Shown: one piece after another, positions 23,377-34,431 of the stretch
Position numbering within the stretch: position 1 is the first letter of the stretch
Layout: each line of letters starts with the position of its first letter
Assembly: GCA_024364805.1 (NCBI GenBank)
Contig: CM044493.1
Coordinates: forward strand, 47,718,012 to 47,760,104
DNA: 42,093 bases
Source: Euprymna scolopes
Taxonomy: Eukaryota > Mollusca > Cephalopoda > Sepiida > Sepiolidae
Direction of reading: 5' to 3'
Program-made: the position numbers and the translations under genes
The notes under the pieces: model-generated
Databases searched by the model: none
Seen by the model: the letters and a program-made list of their open reading frames with translations, nothing else
Told to the model about the DNA's origin: nothing

Positions 23377-26300
23377 GGAATCTAAAGCATCAACCTCCAA
23401 AGCAGGTGGGGTCTGTCCTCCGATTACCTGAAGAGAACTGCTTCCTTCGACAGCCTCTGAAGAAACAAGTCCTGCAGCAATGGCATCCTTTAGTGGCATC
23501 ACATCACCAGTCAGTTTGTTAACAACTTTACCAGCAGAGTCAATATAGAAACCTGGACTAGTCACGTAGGTAGAGCTTGTAGCTAACGTCTGGATTTCTG
23601 TGGCACTCTTTGAGAGTAATTCGCCATTGACATAGTGCGAGCTCTCCTCTGGGCTGAATGGAGAGCCTTCTGTGACAGTGACGTATTGATCTTGCGGTGC
23701 CACTTTTTTCTCCTTCAAACGTTTGTCTTTTTTGCTATCAACTTTGGCTTCCACGTAACCGAGCTTTAATGCCTTTTCTAATGGCATGGTCACGTGACTG
23801 GCCGGATCAGTGTAAACCCAAGTGTTGCTATCAAGGTCTCCTTTTCGTAAAGCTTCTGACAATGATATCGGTACAGCTTTATTAGAAGGTAATTCTTCAT
23901 CTTTTGTTCGTCGGTCATCATGACTGGGTACTAAGAAACCGCACTGGAAGGCTTCATCAAGAGAAAGAGATTCATTTGTCACGGGGTGAGTAAAGGTGCC
24001 AGTTTTGGGATCAACGAGACCACATTTTGAAGCATCTTCAAAGGACATCAGTTCACTAGTGGTTGTGGGGTCACCGAGTAAACCACTTTTCACGGCTTCT
24101 TCGATACTTATATCCATCCCTTTTTCAGTATCCACATATCGTTTGCATTTCGGATCAAGAAGACCTTCATCCATAGCTTGTTTAAATGTTTTCCCCACAG
24201 CCAACTTAGTATCGGCTGGTAATTGAGAACCTTTCAATATCACAACAGATTCCTTCTTGGATTTCTTAGATCTGCCCAATTTCGGGGAGAGATATTTCTT
24301 ATTGATTGCTTCTTGGATTCCGTAAGCTGTCTTTTTCTTTGGCTCAAAGAACATTCCAGTCTCCGGATCAATTAACCCAGAAGTAATAGATTCCTGGAAA
24401 GAAAGTGTTCGAGGAGATGGAGGACCTTCGAGAAACTTGAATGGCTCACCGTTTTCATCGGAGAGAATCCCTAATAAGACAGCTTCGTCAATGGAATAGA
24501 AATTGGTAGAAGCTGGATCGGTGAACACACCAGTTTTACAATCAATCAACCGTTTAGTAAGAGCATTCTTAAAAGTCATTACGGGTTTGGCAGATTTGAT
24601 ATTTTCACTATCAACAATTTCTGCTTCGACAAGGCCTTTCTGAATGGCTTCTGTAATTGACAATGTTGTCTTACTCTTGATATCGACATAATTTCCAGCA
24701 GGGTCTAAGATTCCTTTCTCAAAAGCATCAGCCATGCTTATCATTTGGTTTGCTTCGGGATCAACAGCACCTGTAACATTATAAGTAACTCCTGGTTTCT
24801 GGGAGGAGACCGTTGTCTTCGTTGTGACAACTGACTGCACAGAGCCGGATATAAAGCCTTCTTTCATTGCATCTTCAAGGTTGTATACTTTGTTTGATGC
24901 TACGTCGGTGTAAGTCTTCTTTTCATTGTTGATAATGTTCTGCGCAATCGCTTCTTCGAGGGTCAGTTCTTTGCCCGTGAACGTATCTAAAACAGTTGAA
25001 ACATTCACATGTCGAGATGTTCCTTTTTGAATATCACATTTTTTACCTTTCTTTGCTTCAAAGACCAGGTTCTTTTTGATGGCGTCGGCCAAAGATATAG
25101 TTTTTCCAGTAAGAGTATCTGTGAATAGTTTCTTCTCAGTATCTAAAATTCCAGCTTTAATTGCTTCTTCGACAGATAATATCTGGCCAGTCTTTGCATC
25201 AGTCACAGCGCTTAGAGAGGAAGCAGATTTTGCAAGAGAAAGTTCAGTGGGTGAGGTCGAAGCAACTTTAACCAGACCCTTTGTAACAGCTTCCTCGAGT
25301 CGTAGATGTTCACCTGTAGAGAGGTTAATCACCTCGCCTTTTCGTGGATCAAATATTCCAGCCTTAACGGCTTTATCTAAAGAGAACGTCTTTCCTGTCC
25401 GTCCATCGACGACCTCACTTACGCAGATCGTTTCTTGTTTCTGCACGCTGACAAGAGAGTCAGCAGCAGGCTTGATTGTTTTAACCAGATCTTTCTCAAT
25501 TGCTTTCGAAATTGAAAACGTCTCATCCGTTTGTTTGTTGAAGTATTGACTCAGATTCTTGTCCACAATACCTTGTTCAATTGCCTCGGTAACGGTTAAG
25601 TCTTGACCAGTCTGAGTATTGACCACAAATTTAATCGGCAATAATTCAGAACCGTCAGCCTCAAGTGGAGTAGAAACTTTCTCACTCTGGCACAAACCTT
25701 TCTTTGCAGCTTCAGAAATGGACATTTTTTCGCCATCCTTATTTGTGTATGTGCCAGTCTGTAGGTCGACGATGCCTTTTTTCATAGCCTCTTCAATTGG
25801 AATAAATTGGCCCGATGCAGAGTCGAAAATTTTTTGAACTTGAAAAGTTTTCTCTGAACCAGATGATGCAAGATCATCTTTAGGACAAGAATCGGTCTCT
25901 GAAATAAATTCTGATCCTTTTACCATTCCTTTTTTGAAAGCTTCTGTTAATGGTATCTGCTCTCCTGTCTTCCTGTTTCGAATAACTCCTTCCGAAAGAT
26001 CAACCAGACCTCCTTCCACAGCATCACTTATTGGCATGACAGTGTGGGTCTGTGGATCGGTCACATGGCTAATACTGATAGAATGCCTCTTTGTAACGGT
26101 CACTTCATCTGTGGCACCACTGGGCTTGGTCTTACGAGGTTTCACACCTCCTTCTTCGGCAGAAATGTATCCTTTGCTAAGAGCTTCATCTAAACTCAAA
26201 GTTTCACCAGTTTTTTGGTTGATGAAAGTTTCCTGTTTTATGTTAAGGATTTCCTTTTGAACTGCCTCAGAAAGTGGCATTTTTTCTCCGCTCATCGGAT

Positions 26301-29300
26301 CAGTAACAGATGAAATACAAATATCTTTCTGTTCAGAAAAGGAAATGGCTGCCTTGTAGCCTTCTCTTGTCTTTTCTTCTCGAGATACAAGACTGTCAAC
26401 CATGCTCCCATGAATAAAATCACTACTCAGGGCTTGAGATAAGCTAAATGTTTGACCGGTGATGGGATTGGTATAAATTCCCTTCTCCACATTAACAATG
26501 CCTTTCTTTATAGCCGTTTTTAGATCAATAAACTGACCAGTGGAAGGATCCAAAACTTCATCAATCGATAACTTATCAGTTACCTTGATTGTGATCTTGC
26601 TTGATGAGTGGCTATCCACTGTAGACTCTTCAATATCTCCAGATTTTATCAAATCACCCAAAGTTGTTTTATTTTTTGATATAGGATCAATCAGTTGACC
26701 TTGATCATTGAGCAAGTCTCTATCCAATGCTTCTTGTAATGAATAGGATTCGCCATCAATGGTCACCTGACCAGATGTAGGATATATAAAACCGGAGTCA
26801 ATTGCTTCTTTAAGGGTAATTGAATTCCCAGAGCTTGGAATTTTGTACATACCAGTTTTAGGATTTAGGAAGCCACTGGAAATCGCTTCCATCAGGGTCA
26901 TGGCTTCCTCATTGATGGGTGCAATTTGTTTGACTTTTACAACTTCAATGACATTTGGTAACACCATAGATGATTTGGTGACTTCAATAGCAACTGGTGC
27001 CGAACCTGGAGGAGGAGATGTAATCGAAGTATCTGGTTTCATCAAAGACTTTCGGGCTTTATTTACAAGAAGGCCTCCAGCAATAAGCGGTGCACCTGCA
27101 ATGCCAGCCATTGCGATTAGTCCCATTTTGGCAGCATCTTTTAAACTGTGTTTCTGGTCGCCATCAATAAATTTCCCACTGGTTTTGTCAATCTTTCCTT
27201 TATCCAAACCATCTTGCAAGGTCAACATCTTCTGACTTTTGAGGTCATAAATTGCAGCTTGACCATTAATGAATCCGCGGTCAACAGCCTCCTCAAGGCT
27301 CATTTGTTGACCTGACATTGGTTCAGTGAACTTGTTGGTACTTTGGTCAAATAAGCCGGCATCAATGGCTGTAGTGAGACTCAAACTTTTCTTGGCACTT
27401 GGCTCAGGAGTTATTTCGAATTCTGTGCTTGGATCAATGAGTTGTTCTCTAATTGCATCCAAGATCTCCATACGTGATCCAGTTTTAGGATCCGTGTATT
27501 GGTTTGCTGCCAAATCAATAAATCCTTGATCAAGAGCCTCAGCAAATGAGAGTCGCTTTGAAAGTTCTTGGGGTTCTTTCTTCTTACCTTCTCTATTTAC
27601 AACCGGGATAGTCTCCTCGGGACCCATTTGTTGACCTGACATTGGTTTAGAGAACTTGTTCGTTTTCTGATCAAACGTACCAGCATCATTGGTTGTAGTG
27701 GGAGACAAAATCTTTTCACTTGGTTCAGGAGTTATTCCAGATTCCGTGCTTGGATCAAGAAGTTGTTCTCTAATAGCATCCAAGATTGCCATACGTGATC
27801 CAGTTTTGGGATCTGTGTATTGGTTTGCTGCCAAATCAAGGAATCCTTGATCGAGAGCTTCAGCAAATGAGAGTCTCTTGGAAAGTTCTTGGGGCTCACT
27901 TCCAGTGTTTTCTCTTTTATCTAATGGAGAGGAATCACCATTTTGGATTTTAGATGCAGTCACCTCCAATACCTTACTTCCTATTCCTGGTTTTTTAGGT
28001 ACAACAGGTTTCTTCAAAGAGATAGTCTCTTTATTGAATTCTGCCGTATCAATTTTGGTCTCTTCTGTAACAATGACCGTCTTTCTGTCTGGTTTAGCAG
28101 GAGTTGGTGTTTCTTGAACAATATAACCCTGCCGAGGACGTTCAAATGAACTTGGTTCAAATTCTTCTCCTGCGCAATCAATTAATCCAAATTGGATGGC
28201 AGCAGCAAGCGACATTACATCCTTTGTTAATGGATCAGTAAATGTACCACTTTGTTTATTAACTAATCCTTGATCAATTGCTTCTTTTAAAGAAAGACAT
28301 TTTGTTGCTTCACTCGAAGGTTGCTTCGCACCATTAGACAGAGCAGATGAAATTGGCAGTCGACCAGAATCAATGTTGTCAGGCACAGCATCTGTTTCAG
28401 CTGTATCACCAGGGATCAAACCTTCAAGCAATGCCTCATTCAAAGGTATCCGTTCCTTGGTCAAAGTGTGAATAAGCTCCCCACTTTGGGGATCAACAAC
28501 CCTTTCAGAAATAGCTTGATTAACAGTGAGTGAATTTCCACTTTTTGGGTCAATTATAACAGAATTGTTCCCGTCAATTGTTCCACTACGGATTGCCTCT
28601 TTAATTGACATTGCATTTCCAGTTTTGGGGTCAAGAATTTTGCCTGTTTCAGCCACAAAATGACCCGCATGTATAGCATCATTTAATGTCATTGCTGGTT
28701 CTGATTGCGGCACTCCAGCTTCCCATGTTTGTTTTGTTTCAATATGAGTGACCGTTTCAGTTTTGGATACACTTTGATAAACTTCTGAAATAATGGTACC
28801 ACTTGGACGTTTCTCCTCATCACGGGCAGCTCCTATGATATCTGACGGCAAACATTCCCCAGTAACTGTAGCAATAGTTTGAGCTGTTGATGTACTGATA
28901 AGGCCTTCATGTAAAGCTTGTTTGATACTCACAGACTCACCTGTTTTGCTATGTGTCAATTGACCTTTTTCGGAATCGAAGGTCACATCATCTGATTTAG
29001 TTGAATGAGCAATAACCTGCTCTGCTAGATCTTCTACCATGTCTGTATTCAACAATCCTTTCTGGACAGCTTCAGTGACGGGCATCTGTACACCCGTTTG
29101 ATTGTCCATTACCAAACCTTTCTCCCAATCGATAACTACACGACTGCCATCTTTCAGACTTGCTTCGGAAGCCACATTAGAACTAACTTCTTCCCCTGCC
29201 AATTTGCCATTCTCTGTAGATGGAGCTGATTGATATGAAAACGGTTTACCCAATACTGATTCTTGTGCACTTGAAACACCAGAATCAGACGATGGCGAAT

Positions 29301-32300
29301 CACCAAATTTACTCTCAACAGATGGAGTTTTGATAAGGGATTGGTTTTCATTGGCAGCACCTGGCAGACTTGGCTTGATTTTATCCTCTGGTTTTGCATA
29401 AATAATGGTTGTCGTCGGTTTTTCCGGTACTGTTGGACCTTTTGTTTCAGCTTTCTTGGTAGGCGTGGATGGCTTTGATGCTATTGTAGGAGTTGCTTGA
29501 TTCTTCTTTTGCGGAGATGGTTTTGGTGGCACTTCTGGTTTCTGTGGAGATTTCTTTTCATCCAGCTTCTTTTTCACTGCATCACAAACTGCCTTGCCCG
29601 CCAAAACTGGGCCAAGTATTGGAGCACCAACAACGGCAAGAAGTCCCATTTTCACAGCTTCTTTAGCATTTAATTTCTGCCCACTTTTTGGATCAAGGAT
29701 CTTCCCAGACTTTTGGTCAACGATCCCCCTTTCTATAGCCTCTGCTAATGGTACATTTTCATTTTTTCTACTATCATAAACTTCCATGTGGGACCCAGAG
29801 TCCAGACCCTTTTTAATGACTGTGTCTACAGAAAGCACCTGTTGTGTTTTTGGATCAAATATATTACTGGATCCCGGCTCGTACATGCTCTCAACAATGT
29901 GCCTGTCGATAGCAGACTTCAATGGAACTTTTTTCAGATTTTTTGTATCAGTTACTTCTGCAGTTCGCTTATCAACTAATCCAAGTTTTAGTGCTTTTTC
30001 AAATGGAATTTTTTCATTGGTTGAAAGGTTTTCCACAGAAATAAAGTCAACGCTGATGAAATTATTCTTTATGGCTTGCTCAAGTGTGAATTGTTGTCCT
30101 TTTTTGCTAAGGAAGAGACGTTTGTCGGCGTCAAAATATCCAAGAGCAACAGCATCAAGAAGATTAATAGACTTTTGGTCCTCCTCTAGAGCCAAATCTT
30201 GCAGACGTGAGCGATCCGTTTCATTTTTAATCATTCCAGTGTTTGGATCAATTTTGTTGGTCTGGAAACATTCTTGCAGAGTATATTTGGCACCAGTTTT
30301 AGAATCGGTAATGGCTTCCTTCTCAATGTTAATAATTCCTTGGTCAATTGCTTCGGAAATAGTCATTGTTGTTCCCAAAGAAGGCACAGTGATCAATCCA
30401 GTATCTTGGTCGATAAGGCCTAACCGTGCTGCTTCTGCATATGAAATTCCAACATTAAGAGGTTGGCCATCCTGTAATTCATCCAATTTAGAGAGACGTT
30501 CTCCCGAAGGAAGCAGAGAATCGTCAACATTTCTCTCAACGTCAAACTCAATATTTATGGATTCTGTAGCGAGAGATTGATTGCTAACACCCCCAGAAGC
30601 CGTGACACCAGACTTTTCTAGTTTCATATCGATGAGAGTTGGAGATTTTGGTGAAGTGGTATTCTTATCAAGAATTTCAGGTTGTGTAAGGGTAGTACTT
30701 TCTCTGTCTGCAGCTGTCGAAGAAGTAAGTTGGGAAATATCTGTAGTTTTAGACATTTTGATGAAACCTTGTTTTAAAGCGTCTTTCAAATCCAAATGCT
30801 CTCGAGATCTAGAATCGAAGAATGTGTTTTGATCCACATCTACGATCCCTTCTTTCATGGCTTTTGATAGAGATATTTCTTTGCCAGTTCTCGGATCGAC
30901 GACAGAAGTCACTTTACTCAGTGGAAATTCAGGTGATTCTGCCATGATACTACTTTTCAGAACGTCTTCCGTGTTTTGTTGTGAAGTCACCTCGCCGTGA
31001 ATCAGGCCCTTTTCAAGAGCTGCTGTTATAGCCATAGTTTCACCTGTGGAAGGGTTTGTATAAAGACCCTTTTCAACACTGAGGACACCTTTTTCTACGG
31101 CACTATCGTAGGACACCATTTCCATAGTGACAGGATCAATAACGCTTGTAATGCTCAAGGTGACCGTTTTTGAAGCGACATCTTCCACTATGGTCGTCTC
31201 AAATGCCTCTTCATCTTCAGTGATATGGATGCTACTGATTTCGACTCTCTCTGTCTTTGGGAGCTCAGCAGTTTCTGTGAATATCAGCCCTTTGTGAATG
31301 GCATCATCTAATGATGAGATTTCACCTGTCATAGGGTTCGTGTAAGTTCCTTTAGCGGGGCTAAATATTCCTTCATTCATGGCTTCGTTGACAGACATCT
31401 TCTTTCCTGTTCTTGGATCGAGTACAGAAGACACTGCTACGGTTGTCTGCTTAGTAGTAATGATACGGTTGCCATCTTGTTCAATGGTTGGCACAATTGA
31501 AGAAAGTTCAGCATCAATAAGTTTCTTTTCAATTGCTTCCGTGATAAACATCTTTTCCATGGTCAAAGGGTTGACATAAAGCCCTCGACTTGCATCGATG
31601 ATTCCCTCGTCGATGGCTTCAGCCACCGTCATTACCTCGCTTGTCACAGGGTGAACAACACTGTTCAGGTTAAACGTTTTCGTTTCTCGTACCCAATCTG
31701 CTTTTATAGCTTGTGGTACGGAGCTCAAGTCTTCAGCTATAACAAGACCAATTTCAATAGCTTGACTAATCGGTATTCGCTTCTCCTTGCCATTTTCAAA
31801 TCCAACATACTGGCCTTTGTCTTGATCTAAGACTCCTTGGTGAATAGCTTGGCTTACACTCAACCGTTCCTTGGTGATTGGATCAAGGACTCCAGTGATT
31901 GAAAAGGCAACTGTCTCCTTGATCGGGCCTTCAGCCACTTGAGGTGGCTCACTTGTATATTCGGCTACGATGAAGCCCTTCTTCACAGCTTCATTTATTG
32001 GCAGCTTTGTGCCAGTCGTGAGGTCGGTGAAGTGACCAGAGGTTAAATCTAAAATTCCATTCTCGATGGCTTCATCTACATCGATGGTTTTTTTAGTTCT
32101 TGGATCAACAACAGATTTTATGAACATGTTGCGAACTTCTGAAATAATGGCTTTAACTGGTTTCGTCATTGCAATTTGGGTAAATGTATAGTTTTCAGCA
32201 GATTTACTGACAAAAGCTGATTCAATAATGGACTCCTGAGACCTGGCAGCATCTGGAGACGTTCGAGTGACAGGATCTTTCGCAGACTGATGAAAATCTG

Positions 32301-34431
32301 GTTTGGGAAGTGAATCGGTACTATCAAATCCTATTCCAGGAAATTGTCCTGGAACATTACTCGATGGCCATTGAGTGGATAAACAAAGTAATCCTCTATA
32401 AATAGCATCTTCAATCGTCATCATTTCCCCTGTATTCGGATCTTTGAATGTTCCGGCTTGTTCTGCTAGTAGACCCTTTGACACTGCCTCGGAGATGGTT
32501 ATCGGTTTTGGCACAGCCTTTACAGGCTCAGACTCTACACAAGTTGTAACGGTCGTAGAAATGACTAGTGGACTAACTAAATCCAACAACATCTGTGCAC
32601 TGTCTGGCGTCATAATCTGTTCTGCGACAGCACGCTGTACTGGCAACAGATTACCCGATTTATCTAATATGTTTCCAGATTCTATGTCTAAAATTCCTTC
32701 ATTAATTGCTTCAACAACTGACAGCATTTTACCACTTGGATCTGCAATCATTTTCTGAGTTAGTCGATCAGCAATTCCTTCATCGATGAAACCATGCTTG
32801 GCTGCATCGATAATGGAGAGTTTCCTTCCTGTTTGAGAATCAACAAACTCACCCTGAGGTGTCAAAACACCGGATTGGAATGCTTCTGGGATGGACAAGA
32901 GAGAACCTGTATTGATGTCAAGTACAGTTTTAGGTGGGAAGGAAATATCTTCGCTGGCAATCTTGATATGACCTTCAGAGAGGGCATCATAGATTGAAAG
33001 CTTTTGTTGCGTGGCAGGCACGGTTATCTGCCCATTATAGTCCAGAATACCCCTTTGAAGGGCATCGTTAAATGAAAGGACATCATTAGTTTTGGTCATA
33101 ATCAAACTTTTTGTATCGGCATTAAGAATTCCATTGTTGATGGCTGCGGCAAATGTGACTGTCTGGTTTGTGTTTGCATCGAATATTGAACCGTCTTCCC
33201 TGAGAGCACTTTTGTGCACGATATCCGACAAAGTCATAGGTTGAATGAGCAGCTGTCTGCGATGAGCCTCCGACAATGAAATCCACTTACTCGAATTCAC
33301 ATCCAGAAACTGTCCAGATTGTGGGTGAATAATACCCTTAGCGACTGCTTCTGTAAGGGAAATCAATGCAGCACCTTTTGTGGGGCGAATCTCTTTAAGA
33401 GAAGGATTAACGTAACCCTTCTCAACAGCCTCCAAGATCGTCATCTCCTGATCTGATATAGGATCACATATTTTACACTTCAATTCATCATACATCCCCT
33501 TTTGCAGAATCTCTGCTAAGCCAAGCGCTTTATCAGCACCTGGGAAACTTTTAAGCCCAAACAAAGCTTGGGATTGAGTAATTTCGCTGACATTTACAGC
33601 TGGGCTTATGCCAAGCATGCTGGGTAATTTAGAGGAAATCAATCCTTGTTCATTGGCATCTTTGACTGGGATCATATTTCCAGTTAAAGGATCAACCACT
33701 TTGTTAGTGACTGGATCAAAAAGACCTTTCTGAATAGCTTCTGTTAGAGTGCATTCCTTGCCTGTGTTTGGATCAATAAGGCCACATGCCGTGTGTAATT
33801 GCTGCTGGATTTGGCCGCTGACGAAACCATGTTTGACAGCATCGGAAAGAGGTATTTGGGCATGCGTCTTTGGATGGATGAACATGCAAGATTTCTTATC
33901 AAGTAACCCTGACTGGAATGCATCCAATGCCGTCATCTTTTGTTTTGTGATAGGATTTAGAACAGCGGAGATTTCTAGCACGTTGCCCGGACTTGTTTCA
34001 ACCTTTGACTTGACCACACTGATCACATTCTGTATTACTTTGCCTTTCGGCTTTGAAATATGTAAAGTAGTGTCAGAGGGCAGATTGCCATTCACAGAGG
34101 ATACCTCTGGAGCTTCAGATATGTCGGATAAAGCTACACCTTTGGCATCTCTGCCGACTTTCTGGATAGATTTCACTGATGTTTTGGTTGTAGACGAGAA
34201 AGAGCTGACAGTGTCCAGGGAAGCTAACGGAGAGTGTTGGGAAATGGTAGACACAGATGAAGTTGATGTGGAACTCATGTAGCTGGCAGGGATGCTGCAA
34301 AGGCTATCAAATTCATTGAATTGCTGGAAAAACTCCTGCATATCTTCATCCACAAGCATGGATGAACGTTTTGCCAGTTCAGCACGGAATGTTCGAAGAA
34401 GAGGGATATTTTCGTCTATTACCATTTGAAA
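23377..34431 (-). CDS. MACF1: Giant spectraplakin exon: plectin-repeat array (3685 codons, phase 0-0)
   Basis: This single internal exon of 11,055 bases holds 3685 uninterrupted codons. Residues 1-55 (FQMVIDENIPLLRTFRAELA...) complete the last plakin-domain helix. Residues about 55-150 are a Ser/Thr-rich linker. From about residue 165 the chain is repeats of ~38 residues with the plectin-repeat pattern LDP-x-TG-x-x-(L/M)S(L/I)-x-EA(V/I)-x-(K/Q)G(L/I/F)(I/L)D. Length suggests several dozen repeats, perhaps 70-90; I did not count them exactly. In plakins such repeats pack into globules that bind intermediate filaments or junctional partners; in fly, plectin-repeat isoforms of Shot act at epithelial junctions. 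Two repeats carry hydrophobic Gly/Ala-rich tails, near residues 1597 and 2434. The first is followed by a Pro/Lys-rich linker of ~150 residues. A ~108-codon tandem duplication lies at residues 2178-2382. The acceptor is TTTCAG before TTTCAAATG; the donor is TCC then GTAAGT. The open frame runs past both splice sites into intron; those extra residues are not protein. Confidence 0.95.
27060..27139 (-). other. Hydrophobic Gly/Ala patch in a plectin repeat (second copy)
   Basis: At about residues 2431-2457 a repeat (DAAKMG) runs into LIAMAGIAGAPLIAGGLLV and then NKARKSLMKPD. It has the same layout as the patch near residue 1597: DA/EA-x-K-M-G-L, a GAP motif, a hydrophobic tail, then basic residues and a polar Ser/Pro linker. 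The shared order suggests that the two segments are a recurring module rather than drift. Confidence 0.8.
27286..27896 (-). repeat. In-frame tandem duplication inside the plectin-repeat array
   Basis: Two near-identical coding units of roughly 96 codons, offset by 107-108 codons, occupy 27610-27896 (upstream in the transcript) and 27286-27575. Both contain QELSKRLSFAEALDQG, LAANQYTDPKTGSRM and ILDAIREQL. Long DNA stretches are identical in both. The offset changes from 324 to 321 bases across the unit, so one codon was gained or lost. The upstream copy has lost parts of the repeat consensus toward its end (MGPEETIP in place of MSLEEAVD), which suggests relaxed constraint on one copy after a fairly recent duplication. 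Confidence 0.9.
29565..29658 (-). other. Hydrophobic Gly/Ala patch in a plectin repeat (first copy)
   Basis: At about residues 1592-1622 of the giant exon, a normal repeat beginning (EAVKMG) runs into LLAVVGAPILGPVLAGKAV and then CDAVKKKLDEKK. The roughly 18-residue hydrophobic stretch with a basic flank is unlike the polar repeats around it. It is followed by a linker rich in P, K, S and T with several PxxP motifs (PEVPPKPSPQKK and similar; about 29100-29560). It could be a buried helix, a lipid-binding helix or a hinge between two repeat domains; the sequence does not decide. Confidence 0.8.

Noticed and set aside
23696-34282. Many plus-strand open frames of 60-264 codons across the first giant exon
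   Set aside because: They are antisense shadows of the repetitive plectin-repeat coding sequence; their peptides lack any recognisable domain and mirror the repeat period.
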